The notes under the pieces: model-generated | Databases searched by the model: none | Told to the model about the DNA's origin: nothing | Seen by the model: the letters and a program-made list of their open reading frames with translations, nothing else | Assembly: GCA_046566065.1 (NCBI GenBank) | Contig: JBKHXK010000049.1 | Coordinates: 1 to 13,399 of the forward strand | Source of the DNA: MB1-2 sp046566065 | GTDB taxonomy: Bacteria > Actinomycetota > CADDZG01 > WHSQ01 | DNA: 13,399 nucleotides | Reading direction: 5' to 3' | Translations under genes and position numbers: made by a program | In this document: positions 8,301 to 13,399 of the stretch, in pieces | How the letters are laid out: each line of letters opens with the position of its first letter | Numbering within the stretch: position 1 is the first letter of the stretch

Positions 8301-8517
8301 TGCGTTTCAGCGGGGGCTGAGCGCGCGAGTCGGGCGAAGCATCGTCGACCACGAGAACATCGAGCAGCGGATACGTCTGGGTGTTCAACCCGACCAAGCA
8401 GTCCCTGATCCACTCCCGTCCGTTGTGCGTGACGACGATAGCTAGGACGCTCGGGGTCGACTGATCGGCCGCGGTCTCCGCAGCGCGCGCTCCTGATGCG
8501 TTGCTTCTCATGGCCAT
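5350..8517 (-). CDS. Large membrane glycosyltransferase: GT2 domain plus multi-span GT-C-like region
   Basis: 1055-residue integral membrane protein. Residues 23-250 are a cytoplasmic GT-A fold family 2 glycosyltransferase. It has VLAIVVTHNG (24-33), VVDDASPDS (56-64), the metal/nucleotide site IHDDA (115-119), GPKIVDWDDP (143-152) and the acceptor-side TEDLDLCWR (217-225). One membrane segment follows (about 279-301). A basic amphipathic stretch (about 325-390, many Arg) may form a coiled coil at the membrane. About a dozen further segments run from 394 to 773. A soluble part (about 785-1025) contains WRASVDG and GWGNGFALGEGDDGALRI, like the terminal domain of YfhO-type and arabinosyltransferase-like membrane proteins. 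A last segment lies at about 1027-1046. Likely role: sugar transfer from nucleotide- or polyprenyl-linked donors to an envelope glycan; the sugar is unknown. The start at 8517 has a weak AAAGAG site; the ATG at 8511 is an alternative. It sits 28 bases after fbiC and overlaps the DUF5719 gene by 4 bases. Confidence 0.88.
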   Translation of the reverse strand: MAMRSNASGARAAETAADQSTPSVLAIVVTHNGREWIRDCLVGLNTQTYPLLDVLVVDDASPDSRAQPPLKRIAKRHLKRRRWGYLRTPRALGYGGAINWALSRVRTDADLLLFIHDDAALAPTSVERMVARMYQDEATSIVGPKIVDWDDPDRLEEVGMAVDRFGYPYKGLEEHEIDLGQHDAAAEVFYVTSTCMLMRHEVFKQLRGWDARMRAFTEDLDLCWRARLAGYTVRVEPAAKARHVIALAKGKRRSPFSPPRYFIRRNRLRTIAKNASGVRLLALVPLYILLALAEMVGFIVLRQPREIGNLARGLGWNLLTLPQTITERARVQRLRKVPDRKLRRLMVRQTTRFRFYLSHQADRLEEAWGRRTEVLTRRGQEARLLTRRLNGRTGFLAALLLLGFILGFRHIIFGPPASVGELLPYPERATALWRAYVSPWRGVGLGQPGPTPPALALLGILPLATFGAVAFAQKVLVLGLGLVAFGGAYSLVSELVDKPSRYAAAIVYSLGAVGYASVREGALGAMVFGAMAPFVLLSMIRLIGWVRPAAWNRGRAVARVALGGALSAAFVPGSLVLYLVAAVLLTATRTFLDAGSKPLRGLISSFVGLLAGWALLLPWSAGWLSEGGPLDLLRSDDTWQRYAEGFSGHGFVSVLLGQTPEAPALFGLALPVLGSIAVIVGEGQRRRMALALWTIVLTMGWLTAAMASGSLRPMVASPTEVGVLAAVAFAGLAGLAAGAFRLDLPRRGLGLVHALTLGGLALAGVLVAAGLGPAFLRGAWDPGRRTTRGESEVTAQVATLLGNEAATEGQFRALWVGEGWSSPAGSAARPIGRHMVTGPRGEVLSDLFEDRTGHSDDELRAVIASIEQGSTDRGGALLGAFNIRYVVLERGPGAHRWLSQGDLAVARSGEDEDYVLLANQVALTRAGVYQDLPTVVDAIESDDEALLTEGVAVPRENAHQVGHSRFEADLEQGDGVLFLAESEHEGWRASVDGRSLERIEAGWGNGFALGEGDDGALRISFRRPIGQTIFMIVLAFAWIVTVGGAFSRQGRGRLG

Positions 8518-8545
8518 AGACGGATGCTCTTTACGCGATCGGGGG

Positions 8546-10939
8546 CTAAACGGGTGCGCCGTACAGCGTGGTTCGGCGCCGGGGAACCCTGCCTATCGAG
8601 CGTATCAAGGCCTCCATCTGATCCGCCGTCAGCTCCTGTCCGTGGCTAGCGCCTGCAGCTCTCGAGATGTTCTCGTTCATGAGGGTGCCCCCGAGATCGT
8701 TGGCTCCGGCTTGCAATGCCAACTTCGATCCCTCGACACCCATCTTGACCCAGGAAACCTGGATGTTCCGGATCGCACCGTGCAGAGCGACCCTCGCCAC
8801 GGCGTGAACCTTCAACGCTTCCTCGAAGGTGGGGCCGCGCCGAGCCTTGCCCTTCAGATAGATCGGAGCCGCCATGTGCACGAAGGGCAAGGGGACGAAC
8901 TCGAACAGTCCACCGTTGTGATCCGCGATCTCCTTGTGGAGATCACGGACGACCACGAGATGACGCGCCCAGTTGAGGGGGCCTTCGACGGTGCCGAACA
9001 TCATCGTCGCGTTGGAGCGGAGACCTAGAGAGTGAGCGATCCGATGGACCTCACACCACTCCTCGGTATCGATCTTGTCGGGACAGATGATCGCCCGTAT
9101 CTCGTCATCGAGGATCTCGGCCGCCGTGCCCGGAAGGGTCGCGAGTCCGGCATCGCGAAGGGTGATGAGGAAGTCGCGCACTGCGAGACCCGACGCTTTC
9201 GCTCCTTGCATCACCTCGAGAGCGGTGAACGCATGCACGTGCAGCTCGGGGACGCGCTCTTTCACGGCGGTGAGGTACTCCCGGTAGTTGTCGCCGGTGA
9301 ACGAATGATGGATGCCTCCCTGCATGCAGATCTCGGAGGCGCCTTCGCGCCAAGCTTCCTCAGCCCGGTCCGCTACCTCTTCCGGCGTCAGCAGGTAGGG
9401 CTCACCGCGAAGGTTCAGCGACTTGGGTCCCTTCGAGAACGCACAGAACCCACATCGGAAGTAGCACATGTTGGTGTAGTTGACGTTGCGGTTCACGACG
9501 TAAGTCACTTCGTCGCCTACCTCGGCTCGCCGCAGCTCGTCGGCGACCGCGAACAATCGTTCGGCCTCGGCTCCACGAGCCGTGAAGAGAAGGGCTATCT
9601 CATCTGTCTCCAGCTCTACGCCGTCGGCCGCCCGGTCCAGCGAACGCCTCACGGAGGAACGAACGACGCGACCCGGGACGCGCCAGGCCCCCGAACCAGC
9701 CGCCTCTACCGAGCGGAAGGCGCTCGAAGGTGGCGGTTCGTCCACGCCGGAGAACCAGACCTCATCGGGCCTGGCGAAACCTTCGGCGTCGGTCGCGTCG
9801 AGCACCCGACCTCTCAGTGAGGGATCTATCCAGCGGTCGAGCGCATCCGGCGTTCCGACGAACCCAGGGTAGGCCGCGAGTCTCTGCAACAGGACGAACC
9901 CCTTCTCGGCCGTCACCTGCTCCAGCTCGAGCAGCTTCGGCCACGGACGCTCGGGGTTCACGTGATCCGGGGTGATGGGAGACACGCCGCCCCAGTCCGA
10001 GAGACCGGCTTCGAGGTAGCTTCCGTATAGGTCCGGCGTGAGGTTGGGAGGGGCCTGTATACCGACGTCGGGCCCCATCACCAGACGAGAGAGCGCGATC
10101 GCCAGCTTCATCTCGTCCACGGTCGGTTCGGGGTGAGCAGCCATCAGCGTGTTGTCTTTGGCGCGGAAGTTCTGAACGATCACCTCTTGGATGTGCCCAT
10201 GGCGCTCGTGCGATGCCCTGATCGCGAGCAGAGCATCGATGCGCTCGTCGAAGGTCTCGCCGATGCCGACCAGGATCCCCGTCGTGAATGGGATCTTGGC
10301 CACGCCCGCTGCCTCCAACGTCTCCAACCGAACCTTCGGCTTCTTATCCGGTGCCCCGAAGTGCGCCATGCCTCGTTTCAGCAGGCGCTCGGACAACGTC
10401 TCGAGCATGGTGCCCTGACTGACCGAGACGCTCCGCAGCAAAGTGGCTTCCTCGATCGTCAAGGCTCCGGGGTTCACGTGTGGCAACAACGACGTCTCTT
10501 CGAGCACGCTGCGACAAGCGGCGGCGAGGTACTCGACCGTGGTGGCATAACCCATCGAGCTCAACTCGTCCTGAGCTTGCCGCCACTTCCTCTCGGGCTT
10601 GTCTCCCAGCGTGAAGAGGGCCTCGTGGCAACCGGCCTCTTGGCCCCGGCGGGCGATGGTGAGCACCTCATCGATGGTCAGGAACGCCCGCTCACCCGGG
10701 ATCGGAGGATGAGCGAAGGTGCAGTAGCCGCAGGCATCGCGGCAGAGCTTGGTGAGCGGGATGAAGACCTTCTTGGAAAAGGTGATACGGGGTCCGCTGC
10801 TGGCATCACGCAGGCGTGCGGCAGCCTCGATCACGGCAGCCGGTTCGTGCACGCCGAGCGCCGCCAGCTCTCTGACCTCATCGTCTGTGAGACGCCGGCC
10901 CTCGGACGCATGCCCGGCCAACGTATCCAGACGAGTCAT
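8546..10939 (-). CDS. fbiC: FbiC: 7,8-didemethyl-8-hydroxy-5-deazariboflavin (Fo) synthase, CofG-CofH fusion
   Basis: Two-domain radical SAM enzyme (797 residues) that makes Fo, the deazaflavin chromophore of coenzyme F420, from tyrosine and 5-amino-6-ribitylamino-uracil. The N-terminal CofG-type domain carries the 4Fe-4S motif C66-x3-C70-x2-C73 (CRDACGYC), followed by FAHPP and, later, IQEVIVQNFRAK (250-261) and IQAPPNL (294-300). The C-terminal CofH-type domain carries C492-x3-C496-x2-C499 (CYFRCGFC) after NVNYTNM, then ICMQGGIH and the late ANDLGGT motif. Both clusters are intact and the length is slightly below the mycobacterial protein (about 856). The ATG at 10939 has no Shine-Dalgarno sequence, but TAGACT ends exactly 6 bases before it, suggesting a leaderless transcript. 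It starts 28 bases from divergent cofD and is followed by the glycosyltransferase gene after 28 bases, probably on one transcript. Confidence 0.97.
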   Translation of the reverse strand: MTRLDTLAGHASEGRRLTDDEVRELAALGVHEPAAVIEAAARLRDASSGPRITFSKKVFIPLTKLCRDACGYCTFAHPPIPGERAFLTIDEVLTIARRGQEAGCHEALFTLGDKPERKWRQAQDELSSMGYATTVEYLAAACRSVLEETSLLPHVNPGALTIEEATLLRSVSVSQGTMLETLSERLLKRGMAHFGAPDKKPKVRLETLEAAGVAKIPFTTGILVGIGETFDERIDALLAIRASHERHGHIQEVIVQNFRAKDNTLMAAHPEPTVDEMKLAIALSRLVMGPDVGIQAPPNLTPDLYGSYLEAGLSDWGGVSPITPDHVNPERPWPKLLELEQVTAEKGFVLLQRLAAYPGFVGTPDALDRWIDPSLRGRVLDATDAEGFARPDEVWFSGVDEPPPSSAFRSVEAAGSGAWRVPGRVVRSSVRRSLDRAADGVELETDEIALLFTARGAEAERLFAVADELRRAEVGDEVTYVVNRNVNYTNMCYFRCGFCAFSKGPKSLNLRGEPYLLTPEEVADRAEEAWREGASEICMQGGIHHSFTGDNYREYLTAVKERVPELHVHAFTALEVMQGAKASGLAVRDFLITLRDAGLATLPGTAAEILDDEIRAIICPDKIDTEEWCEVHRIAHSLGLRSNATMMFGTVEGPLNWARHLVVVRDLHKEIADHNGGLFEFVPLPFVHMAAPIYLKGKARRGPTFEEALKVHAVARVALHGAIRNIQVSWVKMGVEGSKLALQAGANDLGGTLMNENISRAAGASHGQELTADQMEALIRSIGRVPRRRTTLYGAPV

Positions 10940-10945
10940 GGCAGG

Positions 10946-10951
10946 AGTCTA
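10946..10951 (-). promoter_or_regulatory. Candidate leaderless -10 box (TAGACT) of fbiC
   Basis: On the minus strand TAGACT is followed by CCTGCC and then the fbiC ATG. A -10 hexamer 6 bases before the first base of a start codon is the classic leaderless geometry of actinobacteria. There is no ribosome site and no recognisable -35 element. Confidence 0.5.
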
Positions 10952-10952
10952 G

Positions 10953-10958
10953 TAGCCT
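10953..10958 (+). promoter_or_regulatory. Candidate -10 box (TAGCCT) of cofD-cofE
   Basis: TAGCCT lies 9 bases before the cofD ATG and there is no Shine-Dalgarno sequence, so the mRNA would have a leader of only a few bases. The same hexamer stands 8 bases before the GTG at 13224. It is adjacent to the fbiC -10 on the other strand, with one base between them, so RNA polymerase binding to the two promoters should compete. Confidence 0.4.
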
Positions 10959-10967
10959 GCCCTGCTC

Positions 10968-11885
10968 ATGACTGTCACCGCACTAGCCGGCGGTGTCGGT
11001 GGGTCGAAGCTCCTGGTCGGACTGCAGGATGCACTCCCTGCCGGCGACCTCACCGCCATCGTCAACACCGCCGACGACGCCACGATGTACGGCGTCCACG
11101 TGTCGCCAGACGTCGACATAGTCACGTACTGGCTGTCGGGGCGCGCGGACACGGACCGTGGTTGGGGCATCAAAGACGACACCTTCAATCTGATAGCGGG
11201 GTTGGAACGGCTCGGAGCAGATGTCTGGTTCCGTCTCGGGGACGAGGACTTCGCAACCTGTCTGTTCCGGACGACCCGGATCAACGACGGTGCCACACTC
11301 ACGGCGGTCACCGATGAGATCCGGCGCGCGCTCGGCATCCCCACTCGCATCCTTCCCATGTCCGACGACCCGGTCCAGACCAGGATCGTCAGCGACGACG
11401 GACGGACGCTCGAGTTCCAGGAATACTTCGTGAAGGAGCGTCAGGCACCCGCTGTGCGCGAGGTGCGCTTCGCCGGCATCGCCGACGCGAAACCGGGGCC
11501 CGCGGTCGTAGACGCGATCAGGGATGCCGAACGCGTGATCCTGTGTCCTTCCAACCCCGTGGTTTCTCTGGCGCCGATCCTCGCTCTCTCGGGTGTGCGC
11601 GATGCGCTCCGGGAACATCCGGATGTCGTCGCCGTCAGCCCGATCATCGGGGGCCGCGCATTGAAGGGCCCCGCCGACCGGATGCTCCCCGCCGTGGGGG
11701 CCGAGGTGTCGGCCTCAGGTGTCGCGAAGCTTTACGCCGACCTCTGCGACGTGTTCGTCGTCGACTCCTCCGACTTCGAGGAGATCGGTCTCATCCAGCC
11801 TCCGGTGCGCGCGGTCGCGTTCGACACAGTGATGCACGACCGAGAGGCATCCACGCGCCTCGCGCAGTCACTCTTGTCGCTGTGA
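10968..11885 (+). CDS. cofD: CofD/FbiA: 2-phospholactate (phosphoenolpyruvyl) transferase of F420 synthesis
   Basis: Transfers the phospholactyl or phosphoenolpyruvyl group from its GDP-activated donor to Fo, giving F420-0 or dehydro-F420-0. The 305-residue length matches the family (about 310-330). Seen motifs are the nucleotide-binding GGVGGSKLL (8-16), VNTADD (32-37) with the metal-binding aspartate region, HVSPDVDIVTYWLSG (44-58), GWGIKDDTF (65-73), GDEDFATC (91-98) and PMSDDPVQT (140-148). It is the first gene of a rightward pair. The downstream cofE start overlaps its stop as GTGA, so the two are translationally coupled. The donor-forming enzyme (FbiD/CofC) is not in the window. In actinobacteria the symbol fbiA is equally used. 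The ATG at 10968 is the only sensible start: the GGVGG loop begins at residue 8. Confidence 0.96.
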   Translation: MTVTALAGGVGGSKLLVGLQDALPAGDLTAIVNTADDATMYGVHVSPDVDIVTYWLSGRADTDRGWGIKDDTFNLIAGLERLGADVWFRLGDEDFATCLFRTTRINDGATLTAVTDEIRRALGIPTRILPMSDDPVQTRIVSDDGRTLEFQEYFVKERQAPAVREVRFAGIADAKPGPAVVDAIRDAERVILCPSNPVVSLAPILALSGVRDALREHPDVVAVSPIIGGRALKGPADRMLPAVGAEVSASGVAKLYADLCDVFVVDSSDFEEIGLIQPPVRAVAFDTVMHDREASTRLAQSLLSL

Positions 11886-12577
11886 CCAAACGACCCGTCT
11901 CCGTTATCCCAGTCGCAGGGCTCCCTGAGATCAGTGAGGGCGACGATCTGGCCGGGCTCCTTCTCGAAGCACTGGACGACGGAGGCCTCATCGACCACGA
12001 CATCGTCGTATTCACGCAGAAGGTGGTGTCGAAAGCAGAGGGCCGGGTCGTAGCGGCCGAAGAGAAGGCTGCTGCCATCGAGACCGAATCCCGCAGCATC
12101 CTTCGCCGCACCGCCGGCGGCATGGTCATCTCGGAGACCCGGCACGGATTCGTGTGTGCCAACGCCGGTGTGGATTCCTCCAACATCGACCTCGACCACA
12201 TCGTGTTGCTGCCGATCGACCCCGATGCATCGGCCAGGAGGATCAGGGCGCGGCTCCAGCATCTCGCCGGCGTGGACGTGGGCGTCGTCGTGAGCGACAC
12301 CTTCGGACGGGCATGGCGACTCGGACAGACCGACGTCGCCATCGGCCTGGCAGGCTTCGAAGCGTTCGTCGACTACCGCAGCACGCATGACACCCAGGGC
12401 CGGGAGCTCTTCGCCACTCGGATAGCGGTGGCGGATCAGATCGCCGGCGCCGCGGAGCTGGTCATGGGTAAGGCCGACCACACGTGCGCGGCCATCGTGC
12501 GGGGGGCCGAGGTGCGCTTCGGTCGGGGGGCAGCGGTCGACCTCGTCCGGTCTCCGGCCGACGATCTGTTCCGCTAG
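11882..12577 (+). CDS. cofE: CofE / FbiB N-terminal-type: F420-0:gamma-L-glutamate ligase, single domain
   Basis: GTP-dependent ligase that adds gamma-linked glutamates to F420-0. The 231 residues show QKVVSKAEGR (46-55), GMVISETRHGFVCANAGVDSSN (80-101, two parts of the active site) and SDTFGRAWRLGQTDVAIG (138-155), followed by HDTQGREL and KADHTCAAIVRG. These are the CofE signature segments. The start is GTG at 11882, inside the cofD stop (GTGA). An open frame continues upstream to 11543 but is only cofD read in another frame. Mycobacterial FbiB is about twice as long because it has a C-terminal nitroreductase-like domain that reduces dehydro-F420-0. That domain is absent here and the protein ends after the ligase. 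The stop codon directly abuts the stop of a convergent nitroreductase-family gene. Confidence 0.95.
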   Translation: MTKRPVSVIPVAGLPEISEGDDLAGLLLEALDDGGLIDHDIVVFTQKVVSKAEGRVVAAEEKAAAIETESRSILRRTAGGMVISETRHGFVCANAGVDSSNIDLDHIVLLPIDPDASARRIRARLQHLAGVDVGVVVSDTFGRAWRLGQTDVAIGLAGFEAFVDYRSTHDTQGRELFATRIAVADQIAGAAELVMGKADHTCAAIVRGAEVRFGRGAAVDLVRSPADDLFR

Positions 12578-13156
12578 CTACCAGCCCTCCCATCGGATCA
12601 GTTCCTCCCTCGCCTTCCGTCCACGCGCCGCCGAACCTCGGTTGCCATCGGGTTCCTCGTAGCCGATCGTCACGATGCCGACCGGCGTGATCTCGTCCGG
12701 GATGCCGAGGAGCTTGGAGAGGCCCGGCAGGCGATGGGCGCCGAAGAACCCTGCGGACAAGCCCTCGCCGACCGAGGCGAGCAAGAGCGTCATGAGAGCC
12801 GCTCCGGAATCGACGAACTCGTAAGGCACGTTCCAGTCACCTCGTCCCCTCTTATCCGGCTCGGCATAGCGGGCGTCGTAGTCGGCACTGCTGACGCACA
12901 GCACCACGTGCACGGGAGCGCTCGAGAGCCATGGCGGATAACCCCGTTGCCGGTAGCTGTCCTCGTGGGCCAGGGCCGCGATCGCCTTCCTGCGGTCGGG
13001 GTCGGTGACGACGACGAACCGCTGACCCTGGGCGAAACCGGCCGTGGGCGCACGAAGGGCGGCGTCCAGGACCCGCTCCAGAGCCTCACGGGGGACCGGG
13101 TCCGAGCGATAGCTCCGCACCATCCTGCGCCTGCTCACCACCTGCGAGAACCGCAT
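12578..13156 (-). CDS. Nitroreductase-family FMN oxidoreductase
   Basis: 192-residue single-domain protein of the NAD(P)H:FMN nitroreductase fold. The FMN-contact start RRRMVRSY (9-16) matches the family's RRSVR-type motif. It is followed by the helix VPREALERVLDAALRAPTAG (21-40), GQRFVVVTD (44-52), an insert rich in Arg/Asp (about 90-110), and the C-terminal TPVGIVTIGYEEPD (147-160). The substrate cannot be read from the sequence. Because it abuts cofE, which lacks the usual reductase domain, a role in reducing dehydro-F420-0 is possible. However, its APTAGFAQG segment does not look like the matching segment of FbiB as I remember it, so other flavin reductase roles are as likely. The ATG at 13156 has GGAG 5 bases upstream. 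The stop codons of this gene and cofE together form the palindrome TAGCTA. Confidence 0.88.
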   Translation of the reverse strand: MRFSQVVSRRRMVRSYRSDPVPREALERVLDAALRAPTAGFAQGQRFVVVTDPDRRKAIAALAHEDSYRQRGYPPWLSSAPVHVVLCVSSADYDARYAEPDKRGRGDWNVPYEFVDSGAALMTLLLASVGEGLSAGFFGAHRLPGLSKLLGIPDEITPVGIVTIGYEEPDGNRGSAARGRKAREELIRWEGW

Positions 13157-13209
13157 CGAGGCTCCGATCTGTTCGCTGAAGTCCTAGAAAGGTAGCTCCA
13201 ACCCCCTGG

Positions 13210-13215
13210 TAGCCT
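13210..13215 (+). promoter_or_regulatory. Candidate -10 box (TAGCCT) for the gene at 13224
   Basis: TAGCCT is 8 bases before the GTG start, with no Shine-Dalgarno sequence between. Hexamer and layout match those in front of cofD. It lies in the 67-base gap between the divergent nitroreductase start (13156) and this gene. Confidence 0.35.
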
Positions 13216-13223
13216 CTCCCGCC

Positions 13224-13399
13224 GTGAGCAAGAAGCTGGAGCAGAAGCAGCAGAGGCGTGAGGCTGAAGAGCGACGCAAGCAAGAAGCCAAGCGCGAACA
13301 GAGGAAGAAGAACCTGATCACGCTCGGCATCGCCGCAGTGGTGATCGCGCTCGTCGCTGCCCTGGTCATCAGCGACCGAAAGGCCGCCGAGGGTCCCGT
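13224..13399 (+). CDS. N-terminal part of a single-span membrane protein with charged coiled-coil start (3' end missing)
   Basis: The GTG at 13224 opens a frame that stays open to the window end (58 complete codons). Residues 2-31 are almost all Lys, Arg, Glu and Gln (SKKLEQKQQRREAEERRKQE and on), typical of a short charged coiled-coil or cytoplasmic tail. Residues about 33-50 (LITLGIAAVVIALVAALV) form one membrane segment, followed by SDRKAAEGP outside. This N-terminus is common in actinobacterial membrane-anchored thioredoxin/DsbA-like proteins and DUF3105 proteins, but the domain that would decide is beyond the window. The function is therefore open. The start is supported by the TAGCCT box and by the fact that the charged tail begins exactly there. 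It is divergent from the nitroreductase gene. Confidence 0.72.
   Translation, partial: MSKKLEQKQQRREAEERRKQEAKREQRKKNLITLGIAAVVIALVAALVISDRKAAEGP

Noticed and set aside
1..13399. Search for CRISPR repeats, tRNA/rRNA, transposase genes, att-like direct repeats and riboswitch-like leaders
   Set aside because: No regularly spaced repeats, RNA gene motifs, transposase motifs or long untranslated leaders were seen. Gaps between genes are all under 70 bases.

Overview
The window is GC-rich (roughly 64 %), tightly packed, and looks like chromosome of an actinobacterium (Actinomycetota) outside the well-known genera. Three things point there: a two-domain FbiC (CofG and CofH fused) for coenzyme F420, an F420 cluster linked to a large membrane glycosyltransferase and a DUF5719-like secreted protein, and starts with no Shine-Dalgarno sequence placed just behind TANNNT boxes. 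CofE stands alone rather than fused to a nitroreductase domain as in mycobacterial FbiB, which argues against Mycobacteriales. I see no mobile elements, RNA genes, CRISPR or phage signs. No stretch over 70 bases lacks a gene.

Layout. Positions 2-1180 (+) hold the C-terminal five-sixths of cystathionine beta-synthase. It converges on a crotonase-family gene (1184-1930, -), which follows a cystathionine gamma-lyase/synthase gene (1995-3146, -). The two transsulfuration enzymes suggest homocysteine-to-cysteine conversion. A class I glutamine amidotransferase/peptidase C26 gene (about 3172-3990, +) diverges from the lyase gene; its start is unclear. It ends inside the 3' end of a leftward run that reads fbiC (8546-10939), then a 1055-residue GT2/multi-membrane glycosyltransferase (5350-8517), then a DUF5719-like protein (3971-5353). 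That run has a 28-base gap and a 4-base ATGA overlap, so it is probably one transcript. From the 28 bases upstream of fbiC, cofD/fbiA (10968-11885) and cofE/fbiB (11882-12577) run rightward with a GTGA overlap. A nitroreductase-family gene (12578-13156, -) converges directly on cofE, and a coiled-coil/membrane-anchor protein starts at 13224 and leaves the window.

How the genes work together. FbiC makes the deazaflavin Fo, CofD adds the phospholactyl-type side chain, and CofE adds glutamates. FbiD/CofC is not in the window, and a dehydro-F420-0 reductase is either elsewhere or is the neighbouring nitroreductase. The glycosyltransferase and DUF5719 genes probably act at the cell envelope and share the fbiC transcript. 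I found no clearly new system. The points most worth checking are the separate CofE plus abutting nitroreductase, the fbiC-glycosyltransferase-DUF5719 transcript, the possible ATC start at 3172, and a strong excess of CGATCG/GCGATCGC.
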